Part shown: one piece after another, positions 29,703 to 36,776 of the stretch
How the letters are laid out: every line of letters starts with the position of its first letter
Position numbering within the stretch: position 1 is the stretch's first letter
IMG/VR virus record: IMGVR_UViG_3300028598_000002
Span: 1 to 57,563 of that record
Reading direction: 5' to 3' (one strand)
Source of the DNA: a virus
Length of the DNA stretch: 57,563 bases
Notes under the pieces: model-generated
Seen by the model: only the letters and a program-made list of their open reading frames with translations
What the model was told of the DNA's origin: nothing
The model's database searches: none
Made by a program: the position numbers and the translations under genes

Positions 29703-31855
29703 ACCGCTTGCCCTCCCGGGCCTCGTTGGTCTGCTCTCATACCCTCTTCAGGGCCGCTCTCGCCACCCCCGGGCTTCTCTTGCTGCATAGCTTGCTGCTG
29801 CTGAGCCGCTTGCATTTGTTGTGCTTTACCGGCCATTGTATCTTCATCAGGCACGATGCTCAGAGAGTCGAGCCCTATCCGGTCTCCAATCTCACGGAGT
29901 AATTCTGCCCTGCCTTCAAGGCCAATAATCTCAGTATCAATTGGGTTACCAGTAAGCTGCATAAATTCGAGTAACCGGGCACGCTCGCTTTCTTTCTGAT
30001 TAGCGAAGACGACTCCACGGACTTTGATATTTTCATCGCCATCAAGCCTGCCCTGCTCATCAGTCAGTAGTACGGTATCGTACAATCTCTGTAAGAGGGG
30101 TGTAAAAATGTCTTGGTCGATATTAGCGGCAACACCTTGCAGCATCTTACCGGCATTTTGCATCAGCATGCTTAATCCGGAAGCCGTTCGCCCTGCCCCG
30201 CCTTGGCCGCTAGCTGAACCAGACATATACCGCGGTATCGCAGAAATCTCGTCAGCCATGACGTTCATTTGCTGGTAAACATTCATCAGCTCTCCGGATC
30301 TGGAGTCAGGCTGGAAGAAAGTCACCGCAGGTTCTGCTGAGCCCATAGGATCAGTTAAAGTATGCCAGCGTTTCCACGGGTATAGGTCATCGGTATTCGT
30401 ATTGGGCGAAACTCGGTCATCGTTGATAACGACTTGCGGCCCCGAAGCGATAGACAGGTTATTCACCAACGCTCGGAGCGAAGCATTGGCAACATCCTGC
30501 ACATCCGACATGATTTCAGGAACACCATAGCCAACTATCGCCCCGGGGATCTTTTCGAAGGAGGATTTGTAATAAGGGTGTCGTTTACGAGGATTCGGGT
30601 CAATCTGGAGCTTAATCATGTGGTATCCCACTAGCCAAGCATTACAGAAGTAATCTTTGTCAGCATCGGGGACTTCTTCCTTGCTGAACCCATATTCGAG
30701 CAACATTCTGCCCTGAACATAGCCATGGAACTCTAGGGTGTCGATCTGCTCGGATCGGTTAATATGCGGGTCCATACGGAGTTCGAGGTGCGCTTTTTCG
30801 GTATCTGTATAGTCAAGCCAGTCGGAAAGACCACCTTGACCATATTCGTCGAGCGCTGCCCTGATGGCATCGTCATCATATCCCGGTAAGCCGAGCAAAT
30901 TGTTGAGGTCAGTCCTCTGTAAACGTAGGTGTTCAATGACATTACAATTCTCGAAGTAGTCAGTCTGCGAAGACCAGTAAATGTCGAATGGTGATGGCGT
31001 AGTCCAGTACATCTTGGGAAGATTCTTTACAACGGCTTCGCCATTTTCCCATTTCACGTCAGTTGCCATTTTGACAACCGGCCCTTTCATGAACGCATAG
31101 GGGAACACGCTCAAGTTGTGGAGGAACTCATTGAGTGCTTGATAAAACATCCCTTCAGTCAGGATGTCATCTAAATAACGGGTTGATTCTGCCGCGGATT
31201 TTTTGGCTTGTTTTAAGGCGGATTTTTTAGCGCTTGCTGTTAACTGCTTGATACGATCTGTAACGGTGTTGTGGTCAACCTGCTCACCCGCGGATTGCAT
31301 CTTCTGCACTTCCATGGTAACCAGCTCAAGAACCGATTTAGTTACATCTTCCGGTAAAGTTGGGTCAGGGGTAGGTTCGATAAACCACGGGCGCTCACCT
31401 GCAAGATAGATGTCCCGTAGCATAGCAGTTGCTCCGCGGCACTTGACAGTGGTGAGTCTGGCGAAAACTTGGGACCCGCCGAATTGATTAATCGAAGTAA
31501 GTTTCTGTGGCGTATATTCTCCTCGGTAAGCCCTAAGGGATTCGACCAGTCGATCCGATATCCCACGAGTCTCTCGATCCGATCTATATTCGAAAAATTG
31601 TGATCGAATATATCCCGCAACGCCTTGCCTTTTGGACAGTTCGGTTTGTTGGGCTTCTTCACGGATCATTTCCTCTTCTTGACGTTCAGCATTTTGCATT
31701 TCGCCGTTGCTGATGACACGAAGCATGCCTTGGCTACCTTCCCGCTGGGTTGGGGAGGGAATACCGACTTTATTTTCCGCAGAGGGTAGGGCGTTCGAAC
31801 CGGGCCCTAAAGACAGGTTTCTTACGCCCGCATGAGTGGTTTCGCCATACGCCAT
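29699..31855 (-). CDS. Portal protein
   Basis: The product is 718 aa with typical portal features: a central region with Y-P-x-K-R-W-H-T-L and S-P-F-D-I-Y-W, then R-Y-M-S-G-S-A-S-G-Q-G-G-A-G-R-T-A-S-G-L-S (about 545-563), a motif common in podovirus-type portals just before the long helix, and a Gln/Met-rich C-terminal tail (about 680-718). It follows the large terminase with one small gene in between. The portal forms the dodecameric ring at the head vertex through which DNA enters and leaves. Confidence 0.85.
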   Translation of the reverse strand: MAYGETTHAGVRNLSLGPGSNALPSAENKVGIPSPTQREGSQGMLRVISNGEMQNAERQEEEMIREEAQQTELSKRQGVAGYIRSQFFEYRSDRETRGISDRLVESLRAYRGEYTPQKLTSINQFGGSQVFARLTTVKCRGATAMLRDIYLAGERPWFIEPTPDPTLPEDVTKSVLELVTMEVQKMQSAGEQVDHNTVTDRIKQLTASAKKSALKQAKKSAAESTRYLDDILTEGMFYQALNEFLHNLSVFPYAFMKGPVVKMATDVKWENGEAVVKNLPKMYWTTPSPFDIYWSSQTDYFENCNVIEHLRLQRTDLNNLLGLPGYDDDAIRAALDEYGQGGLSDWLDYTDTEKAHLELRMDPHINRSEQIDTLEFHGYVQGRMLLEYGFSKEEVPDADKDYFCNAWLVGYHMIKLQIDPNPRKRHPYYKSSFEKIPGAIVGYGVPEIMSDVQDVANASLRALVNNLSIASGPQVVINDDRVSPNTNTDDLYPWKRWHTLTDPMGSAEPAVTFFQPDSRSGELMNVYQQMNVMADEISAIPRYMSGSASGQGGAGRTASGLSMLMQNAGKMLQGVAANIDQDIFTPLLQRLYDTVLLTDEQGRLDGDENIKVRGVVFANQKESERARLLEFMQLTGNPIDTEIIGLEGRAELLREIGDRIGLDSLSIVPDEDTMAGKAQQMQAAQQQQAMQQEKPGGGESGPEEGMRADQRGPGGQAV

Positions 31856-31912
31856 TGACGAACTGTAGGTTTATACTAAGTCCTTGTCAACAACTTCAGC
31901 ATTACTGCACTC

Positions 31913-32071
31913 TTAGGCGGCTTTTTTCCCTTTAGCTTCATCCTCGATTGCTTCCAGTCTGGCAATGGTCCGATCTAAAACAATATTCAAATGTTCTTCT
32001 CGATCAAGCGCAATCAGAAAGCTGCTCAGGCGGGTAAGAGTTTCCAGTTTGGTTTCTTTTTTCTTGCTCAT
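31913..32071 (-). CDS. Small charged helical protein between terminase and portal
   Basis: A frame from ATG 32071 (GAGGA box upstream) to TAA 31913 encodes 52 residues, mostly helical and charged, with heptad-like Leu spacing (LTRLSSFLIALDREEHLNIVL) and a Lys/Ala tail. It fits the gap between the large terminase and portal genes. Not recognised. Confidence 0.6.
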   Translation of the reverse strand: MSKKKETKLETLTRLSSFLIALDREEHLNIVLDRTIARLEAIEDEAKGKKAA

Positions 32072-32095
32072 TGAAATATCCTCATTTTAAGGTTT

Positions 32096-33499
32096 TTATG
32101 TCCACGCTTCTGCGGGGGGTGGTGGTGCAGCTGCCATGGGCTCACTCATAGCCCGTGCCAGCACATTGCTTGCCGCGGATAGCGCGAGGTACTGTAATCC
32201 ATCCGCGAGATCCGACTCTGGGTGTCCCTTCTCCGGTTTTTCGGCAAGTATCCCCTTCTTGTCACGCGGATAGCGGTAGTCTCGCATAAGCGCCAAGATG
32301 AGACGCTCGTTATACCGTTTGTCGATAAGAAGTCCCCCGCCTCCGTCCACTTGCATGCCGAGGTACCGCTCCACGGCCCGAAGGCGCGGCGTAATGTCAT
32401 TAGTCGGAGCCAAGATGGCCGAGTATCCCAGCCTCTTGACAGCGTCGAGTACAGACTCTTCTCCGATCTGGGAACGCTGTCGCGCAGCGGGGTCAAGGGA
32501 TATGAAGAATTTTCCACCTTCGAGGACTTGAGTAAGAAAGGGTCTGACGACCTGACTGATGAACTTTTCGATCCCCATGTTTTCGGTGTATACGGACCCA
32601 AATACCAAGAGTCGCCCACGGGAGTCGATTTGACCAGCCACCAGAGCCGGGTTGCGCCCGGTATCCATGCCCAAGACAATCGGACGCCCATAGTCGGGGA
32701 AGAGTTTTTCCCGAGAGTGAAAATTGACATTAAACGTCTTCGCGAATACCGCTTGTCCCGAGAGACTCGGCGTGATTTTGTTATGTACGTACTGCTCACA
32801 CCATGCAGGGTCATTTGCCTCAAGAAGGTCTTCATAGTAACGCGGCGGGAGGTGTTCCCGATTCTCTGCCCCCTCTTCAAATGCACCCGGTTGAACGAAA
32901 TAATCGACATTGTTCGGCCTCTGTGATGTTTCTAAAAAGTCGTAATACTCACTATCCTCGCTGAAGCTGTTGGTCTCCCCCCATAGGCCATAGTAGTAAT
33001 CGGTCAGATTGACGCGACTCGGATAACGACCGCAACGGGAGTACGCTGCCTGAATCAACTCTAATGGCAGCTCCCGAAATTCCGAAGCCCAGCAGAAGGT
33101 GATTTCCAGTGACAGCAAACGCTGCTGATTCTCTGGCGTATCCAGAGGTAGCAAAAGTACATCACACTCGACGGGTATCCCATCGGCTGGTGTAAATCTG
33201 ATGTATAGCGTCGAGTCGGACACTTTCCAATTCGATATGGGTCTCAGCCATTCCTGCATGGTCACGAGGCACGTTGACTTCAACTGCTGTAACGTATTCC
33301 TGATCACCAAGCACCGCGACCGCCTCGTACCGTCAGAGCTAACGCCAATCTCGCTCGCACGCCGCACAATCTCCATGGGGCCTAGTCCTACCGACTTGCC
33401 ACTACCTACAGGACCGCGAACCATGCGTATACGGGCGTCAGACTCATGAAACTTGGAAATCGTTGGCGAGGCATTATACACCCTGCTGATGTCAGCCAC
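32096..33499 (-). CDS. Terminase large subunit
   Basis: The product is 467 aa. The ATPase has a Walker A G-P-V-G-S-G-K-S at 29-36 and a Walker B-like hydrophobic strand with acidic residues near 132-140 (LEITFCWASEF). The nuclease domain has D279 (G-M-D-T-G), D336 (F-I-S-L-D-P-A) and D430/D433 near the end (H-P-E-S-D-L-A-D-G-L), the usual three acidic positions of the RNase H-like fold. The enzyme packages DNA into the prohead and cuts it. The start is a GTG that overlaps the previous stop by 8 nt. It lies downstream of the parS-like site. Confidence 0.9.
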   Translation of the reverse strand: MADISRVYNASPTISKFHESDARIRMVRGPVGSGKSVGLGPMEIVRRASEIGVSSDGTRRSRCLVIRNTLQQLKSTCLVTMQEWLRPISNWKVSDSTLYIRFTPADGIPVECDVLLLPLDTPENQQRLLSLEITFCWASEFRELPLELIQAAYSRCGRYPSRVNLTDYYYGLWGETNSFSEDSEYYDFLETSQRPNNVDYFVQPGAFEEGAENREHLPPRYYEDLLEANDPAWCEQYVHNKITPSLSGQAVFAKTFNVNFHSREKLFPDYGRPIVLGMDTGRNPALVAGQIDSRGRLLVFGSVYTENMGIEKFISQVVRPFLTQVLEGGKFFISLDPAARQRSQIGEESVLDAVKRLGYSAILAPTNDITPRLRAVERYLGMQVDGGGGLLIDKRYNERLILALMRDYRYPRDKKGILAEKPEKGHPESDLADGLQYLALSAASNVLARAMSEPMAAAPPPPAEAWT

Positions 33500-33842
33500 G
33501 TTTTAGCCCCTGCATAGCATACGCCATGGCATCGGCATGGTGATCAATTCTATTCTCTATTTTCCGCACTTTGTAATGCAATTTCCCATCCCGCAAGTCA
33601 TAAAAAAATTCCCGTATTAACTTCGCATCCGAGGCAACATCTGGCGTCACCTCAGCTGGCTTATTTGGCAGTTCGAACGTCTCATCCGCCCACCGTTTTA
33701 GTGGAAGTCCCTGCCCGTAAAACAGCCGCTCGAAACAATCAGGATAGTCGGATATTTTTAACCGCTGCCCAGCCGCGGGGACAAGTATTGGCTGAACCCC
33801 TTTGTAGGGTGGAGCTTCACACCCGTGTTTCACGTGAAACAT
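33492..33842 (-). CDS. Unknown protein whose start codon region is a parS site
   Basis: The product is 116 aa, unrecognised, predicted mixed helical, with Tyr/Phe-rich middle and a C-terminal A-D-A-M-A-Y-A-M-Q-G-L. Its first six codons (MFHVKH) are encoded by a perfect parS palindrome. The gene is coupled to the large terminase by an 8-nt overlap. It could be a terminase accessory, but this is inferred from position. Confidence 0.6.
   Translation of the reverse strand: MFHVKHGCEAPPYKGVQPILVPAAGQRLKISDYPDCFERLFYGQGLPLKRWADETFELPNKPAEVTPDVASDAKLIREFFYDLRDGKLHYKVRKIENRIDHHADAMAYAMQGLKRG
33826..33841. promoter_or_regulatory. Perfect parS-like site (ParB/Spo0J binding consensus)
   Basis: The bases read TGTTTCACGTGAAACA, a perfect 16-bp palindrome and an exact match to the bacterial chromosomal parS consensus (TGTTNCACGTGAAACA). 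It overlaps the ATG of the gene upstream of the large terminase. No ParA or ParB gene is seen in the window. It probably binds the host's ParB; no other exact copy was found by eye. Confidence 0.75.
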
Positions 33843-33844
33843 CT

Positions 33845-34132
33845 TTACAGCCCATCACGCCCCTCGATCAGAGACTGGAAGTGGGCATACATGAACTTAG
33901 CGAATATTTTGGCCGATTCGTCCATGTCGTCACCTTGAAATGACCAGCGTTTTTCTTCACGGTTGTATGTGAACTCACCGATCACTCGGCCATCGTCATC
34001 GCTAAACGTCAAGTTGATTGGTTGGGGAGACAGGGTCAACACTGGTACTGCCAGTTCCGATTTCAGCACGTAAGGATTAATGACCTCTCCCTCAGTATTA
34101 TCGACCATCTTCAGTGGGTTTTCTTCGCTCAT
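33845..34132 (-). CDS. Unknown protein (95 aa)
   Basis: The product is 95 aa, acidic at the N-terminus, with a beta-rich middle (LTFSDDDGRVIGEFTYNREEKRWSF) and a C-terminal helix. It is in the small-gene block before the terminase. Not recognised. Confidence 0.55.
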   Translation of the reverse strand: MSEENPLKMVDNTEGEVINPYVLKSELAVPVLTLSPQPINLTFSDDDGRVIGEFTYNREEKRWSFQGDDMDESAKIFAKFMYAHFQSLIEGRDGL

Positions 34133-34311
34133 ACGTCCACCACCACACCCGAATCAGGGACATTGTGCCACTCACTCCATGGTCCATCGGGTTTCGCCTT
34201 CTTCCTTTGCTGCAAAACCTTCTGTCGCTTAACAGCTGAGGTCGCCGGGTTTTCTGCGGTCGCCGGGAAGGTAACTTCTTGCTGCTCTGTTATAAATCGT
34301 AACTCAATCAT
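34129..34311 (-). CDS. Unknown small basic protein (60 aa)
   Basis: The product is 60 aa with a beta N-terminus, a basic middle (VKRQKVLQQRKKAKPDG) and a W-S-E-W end. Start and stop overlap the neighbours by 4-8 nt, so it belongs to the same translation unit. Not recognised. Confidence 0.5.
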   Translation of the reverse strand: MIELRFITEQQEVTFPATAENPATSAVKRQKVLQQRKKAKPDGPWSEWHNVPDSGVVVDV

Positions 34312-34588
34312 TGGATATCTCCTTCATTGCTGTTTTCCACGCACTGGTATGCGTACAATTTTTACAGGTCGCCTCCCGCGGGTCCGCGGTCCAAGGCACT
34401 AATCGATGAAGCCCACACGCTGGATACATTGGGTCCCGCGGACACCAGTGCAGCGGCTTTGGTTCCTCTTCTTTGGGGAACCGCTCTTCAGCAAGCTGCT
34501 CAGGAATCGAAGGCTTTTTCCACCACGGGCTCGGCTCTTCTGGCCGTATGATCCCTGCCCACCTCAAAAACCGCTTGAATATACTCAC
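34304..34588 (-). CDS. Small protein with possible zinc-binding Cys pairs
   Basis: The product is 94 aa. It contains C-P-R-D-P-M-Y-P-A-C-G-L-H and, about 20 residues later, C-K-N-C-T-H, a possible four-Cys zinc site. The N-terminus has a short hydrophobic/basic helix. The GTG start overlaps the previous TGA (GTGA). Function unknown. Confidence 0.55.
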   Translation of the reverse strand: MSIFKRFLRWAGIIRPEEPSPWWKKPSIPEQLAEERFPKEEEPKPLHWCPRDPMYPACGLHRLVPWTADPREATCKNCTHTSAWKTAMKEISND

Positions 34589-35076
34589 TCGTTCACCTCT
34601 TTCGCATCAATCGTTGCTTGAGTGGCTGCGTCGATTGTAAACGGCTCAGCCGTGTGTGCTCCTAAATTCAGGGTCAGGTGAAATTTACTCCCACCGTCTG
34701 CCGCGGCTTCCCGCTTGGGGGCAGCATCCGCCAGCTTAACCATCTGGTCATACGCTGCCAATCGGGCGGTAGGGTTTGTCAAATCGTTGTTGAAGAGCTG
34801 ATGTAACGTCATCAGGTTGTCCTCGACCATCAGCAGAGCCTTCAGCTTAATACGGTCCTTTGCCGACATGGGCGAATTCCACTCACGGCGGAAATCGGTG
34901 ATCATGTGCCGAAACTGGGGGTCATTGAGTAACTGCTTGAGGTCCAGAGGTGTAAGGCCGAAGCGTTTCAGCACTTCTTCAGTCGGCAACAGCTTGGCAC
35001 CCAGCTCCGCGGCCAGAGCCGCGAGCTTAGGTTGGTCCATTCCTGCGACCGTACTTACTGCTATTGATTCAGACAT
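34585..35076 (-). CDS. Probable terminase small subunit
   Basis: The product is 163 aa, helical, with a DNA-binding-like N-terminal section (RFGLTPLDLKQLLNDPQFRHMI at about 40-60) followed by R-R-E-W-N-S-P-M-S-A-K-D-R-I-K-L-K-A and a beta-rich C-terminus. The helix layout and position before the large terminase fit small subunits that recognise the packaging site. No exact match is claimed. Confidence 0.55.
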   Translation of the reverse strand: MSESIAVSTVAGMDQPKLAALAAELGAKLLPTEEVLKRFGLTPLDLKQLLNDPQFRHMITDFRREWNSPMSAKDRIKLKALLMVEDNLMTLHQLFNNDLTNPTARLAAYDQMVKLADAAPKREAAADGGSKFHLTLNLGAHTAEPFTIDAATQATIDAKEVNE

Positions 35077-35236
35077 CGGCCTCTCTTTGCTTCTTCAACT
35101 CGCGGACTACGTACTCCGCGGTTGCTTGTCGAACAATCTCACTATACGAGGTCGCTCTCATTTGTGCCAGTACCTTCGTTGCATGAAGCAGTTTGTTGGG
35201 AAGGAATACATTAACTCGGGTCTTGTCGTTAGCCAT
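35069..35236 (-). CDS. Ribbon-helix-helix DNA-binding protein (55 aa)
   Basis: A frame from ATG 35236 to TGA 35069 encodes 55 residues. The N-terminus D-K-T-R-V-N-V-F-L-P-N-K-L-L is a typical Arc/CopG beta strand and first helix; A-T-S-Y-S-E-I-V-R-Q-A-T is the turn and second helix. These proteins bind DNA as dimers and often repress their own operons. Its position as second gene behind the operon promoter makes autoregulation of the late/structural operon plausible. The ATG overlaps the previous TAA by one base. Confidence 0.7.
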   Translation of the reverse strand: MANDKTRVNVFLPNKLLHATKVLAQMRATSYSEIVRQATAEYVVRELKKQREADV

Positions 35237-35454
35237 TATTTACTCTCCTTTACGTAACACCGGGTGTCCGCCAGATCTTTGGCGATGGTCATGGTGCGTT
35301 TTGTGATTTCGCTCAACGCTTGACGTTGTGGATGGGTGACTTCGTTACCTAGTTTCAGGTCATTGTGCAGAGCCAGTAGCTCGGACCAGACTTCTAGGAG
35401 TTCGTCAGATTTGTAGCCTACGGTGATCTCGGTGTAGCTGTTTTTGTTGGTCAT
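35236..35454 (-). CDS. First gene of the minus-strand operon, unknown
   Basis: The product is 72 aa, helical and polar, not recognised. It is the first gene behind the sigma70-like promoter at 35486-35513. Its leader GAGACTGACATG matches the GGAGACCGACATG motif found across the plus-strand operon, linking the two transcription units. Confidence 0.55.
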   Translation of the reverse strand: MTNKNSYTEITVGYKSDELLEVWSELLALHNDLKLGNEVTHPQRQALSEITKRTMTIAKDLADTRCYVKESK

Positions 35455-35485
35455 GTCAGTCTCGTTTTCGTTGAAAGATAGGGTG

Positions 35486-35513
35486 AGTATAAGCGATGTA
35501 AAAATGATGTCAA
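35486..35513 (-). promoter_or_regulatory. Sigma70-type promoter for the minus-strand operon
   Basis: Read on the minus strand, TTGACA (35513-35508) is followed by a 16-bp spacer and TATACT (35491-35486). It lies about 30 bp upstream of the first minus-strand gene and is the strongest promoter seen in the window. It should be read by host RNA polymerase. Its activity timing is not visible, but one strong site for more than 35 kb of structural genes is notable. Confidence 0.75.
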
Positions 35514-35601
35514 GCTAAAATTTTCAAAAAGTTATGTGGCGTGGGGATAAACCCCCCCACCCCCCGCGGGGGCTTGGTCCACTTGGGGTGGGTCAAGAAG
35601 G

Positions 35602-35857
35602 TGTATTATTCCCTTCATAGGGTGTCAGGACTGCTGCAACAGACTTGCTCTCCAGTGCTCCTGACTAGGTGAATGAAGTTCACCGAACCACGCCACCAAA
35701 TGGTGGCCTGTACGTCCCAGCTCCGGATAAGCATAGGAAACCGGCAAGCTCAGGTTGATGTCCCCCGAATCGGTAACGGTTTGGACTCGTCATCACGTAA
35801 ATACGTGGTCTGATGATGGCCCAGTAGGCCGAAACGAGGTACTTCTTATGAAGAAGT
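35602..35857 (+). ncRNA. Structured RNA / hairpin-rich leader candidate
   Basis: This gene-free stretch contains a chain of stem-loops: 35624-35665 (GTCAGG/CCTGAC, ACTG/CAGT, GCAA/TTGC), 35668-35684 (GGTGAA/TTCACC), 35692-35707 (GCCACC/GGTGGC), 35719-35750 (AGCTCCGG pairing with CCGG and AGCT), 35794-35807 (CACGT/ACGTG) within TCAT/ATGA, 35818-35830 (GGCC/GGCC), and 35841-35857 at the start of the first gene. CCTG/CAGG (35707-35710 and 35751-35754) can close one multi-branched part. It could be an independent RNA or a long 5' leader. No known RNA class was recognised. Confidence 0.5.
35841..35857 (+). promoter_or_regulatory. Hairpin with the start codon in its loop
   Basis: ACTTCTT-ATG-AAGAAGT forms a perfect 7-bp stem with the AUG of the first plus-strand gene as the loop. 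It follows GAGGT, so ribosome access to the start is likely affected. Confidence 0.6.
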
Positions 35858-36099
35858 CACAACGCCGCAAGGTCAGCAAGCTGACTCGCATGGCTAAACG
35901 TGAACGTCTCAACGACTCAACACCACGTAAGGTTAAGAGACTTAACCTTGAGGTTGCGAAGTTGACAGTAATCAAGACCGAACTCAACCGCTTGTGTATT
36001 GAGCCCCGCGGTAATGACGCCATCAAGGCGTATGGTGATTTCGGCATTGTTTTGGCACGTAGAGCAGAACAATTCAACCTTGGCAAAGCCAAGTATTGA
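35848..36099 (+). CDS. First plus-strand gene, basic early protein
   Basis: The start chosen is the ATG at 35848, with GAGGT nine bases upstream; an open upstream frame from 35755 lies in the structured leader. The product is 83 aa and very basic (MKKSQRRKVSKLTRMAKRERL), predicted helical, so nucleic-acid binding is plausible. Its AUG sits in the loop of a 7-bp perfect hairpin. As first gene after the control region it is probably an early host-takeover or regulatory protein. Confidence 0.6.
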   Translation: MKKSQRRKVSKLTRMAKRERLNDSTPRKVKRLNLEVAKLTVIKTELNRLCIEPRGNDAIKAYGDFGIVLARRAEQFNLGKAKY

Positions 36100-36106
36100 G
36101 TATGAA

Positions 36107-36123
36107 ACACACCAGAGGTGTGT
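36107..36123 (+). terminator. 3' hairpin after the first early gene
   Basis: ACACACC-AGA-GGTGTGT is a perfect 7-bp stem starting 8 nt beyond the stop codon, followed by the A/T-rich ATTTATA. It may be a weak terminator or a 3' protecting hairpin. Confidence 0.5.
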
Positions 36124-36143
36124 ATTTATAGCGAGATTATGAG

Positions 36144-36333
36144 TTAATGGCACGCCATTAAGAATGGTTGTGTCATTAACTAACTCGTTAGTTAACAAGG
36201 GTTTATATGTTAATGTACTTATTACCAAGTACAATAACATATGAGTCGTGCGTAGAAAACACGGGACCCATCGTGTGTGTTTTGGATCAGGGGTCATATA
36301 TTTTGGGACGCCATTAATGGTATTAACCATTAA
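36144..36333. repeat. Cluster of inverted repeats between the first two early genes
   Basis: This roughly 200-nt gap holds several perfect or near-perfect inverted repeats: TTAATGGC/GCCATTAA (36144-36161), TTAACTAAC/GTTAGTTAA (36176-36195), a 15-bp arm pair with one mismatch (36206-36220 with 36227-36241), AAAACAC/GTGTTTT (36256-36283) and TTAATGGT/ACCATTAA (36314-36333). ACGCCATTAA occurs directly twice (36152-36161, 36308-36317). The A/T-rich dyads could be operators, an origin, or mRNA structures. No gene is seen here. Confidence 0.65.
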
Positions 36334-36370
36334 CATACATACACGCAACCACCGAACCACATCACCAATT

Positions 36371-36385
36371 GAGTATGTAATACTC
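36371..36385 (+). promoter_or_regulatory. Hairpin directly before the SD of the second early gene
   Basis: GAGTAT-GTA-ATACTC forms a 6-bp stem ending one base before AGGAG, the SD of the gene at 36399. It continues the pattern of hairpins at early ribosome-binding sites. Confidence 0.5.
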
Positions 36386-36398
36386 AGGAGTAATCACC

Positions 36399-36590
36399 AT
36401 GAAACCAGCACTCAACGTAGTTGAAACTGTGTACGAGCTTGAGACTATCGAGCACCAGCGCCTGACCACTGCCAAGCAAGTGGACAAGTTCTTTTCCAAA
36501 GAACAAATCGAAACTGCCGATGCCCTGATCAGCAAAGCTGAATGGGAACTTGGTACCGAACTCACCCTGACTCCTATGGAGTCTGAGTAG
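36399..36590 (+). CDS. Small acidic early protein (63 aa)
   Basis: The product is 63 aa, acidic and helical, with many Glu (VYELETIEHQ, FSKEQIETADALI). The SD AGGAG lies eight bases before the ATG. It stands alone between hairpins on both sides. Function unknown; small acidic early proteins often inhibit host enzymes, but nothing here proves that. Confidence 0.6.
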   Translation: MKPALNVVETVYELETIEHQRLTTAKQVDKFFSKEQIETADALISKAEWELGTELTLTPMESE

Positions 36591-36597
36591 TTATATC

Positions 36598-36617
36598 AGA
36601 TGTCCTACGGGGCATCT
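36598..36617 (+). terminator. UACG-loop hairpin terminator candidate
   Basis: AGATGTCC-TACG-GGGCATCT forms an 8-bp stem (one G-U pair) closed by the very stable C(UACG)G tetraloop, 7 nt after the stop codon, followed by TGTTATA. It is a good intrinsic-terminator or 3'-stabiliser candidate. Confidence 0.6.
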
Positions 36618-36651
36618 TGTTATACCCGCTCAACGCAACCACGGAGGCACC

Positions 36652-36708
36652 ATGCACCTGACTGGTAAAACCAGCAACCGACCACATCACTGCCCTGACG
36701 AGGGATAA
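36652..36708 (+). CDS. 18-codon leader peptide candidate
   Basis: A GGAGG box five bases upstream and an ATG open an 18-codon frame (starts MHLTGKTSNRPHHC). It ends just before the long hairpin at 36711 that leads to the next gene. A leader peptide that controls folding of that hairpin is possible, but the frame is short and could be chance. Confidence 0.3.
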   Translation: MHLTGKTSNRPHHCPDEG

Positions 36709-36710
36709 CG

Positions 36711-36757
36711 GTGGTGTTCTCTATTAAGAATCGAAGATGATTAATAGATAACATCAC
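36711..36757 (+). promoter_or_regulatory. Long leader hairpin upstream of the third early gene
   Basis: GTGGTGTT pairs with AACATCAC (one G-U) and, after a single mismatch, TCTATTAA pairs with TTAATAGA; the loop is 13 nt. This is the longest stem in the early region and ends six bases before the GAGGT SD of the next gene. Confidence 0.6.
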
Positions 36758-36776
36758 AACCCCGAGGTAATTGAAA

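Noticed and set aside
35541-35592. G-quadruplex in the GGGG/GGGGG/GGGG/GGG region
   Set aside because: The G-runs are separated by long C-rich stretches that would pair as hairpins, so a stable quadruplex is less likely than the stem.
35755-35847. N-terminal extension of the first plus-strand gene (start at 35755)
   Set aside because: The region is a chain of hairpins with no SD; the ATG at 35848 has GAGGT and gives a basic protein of normal composition.
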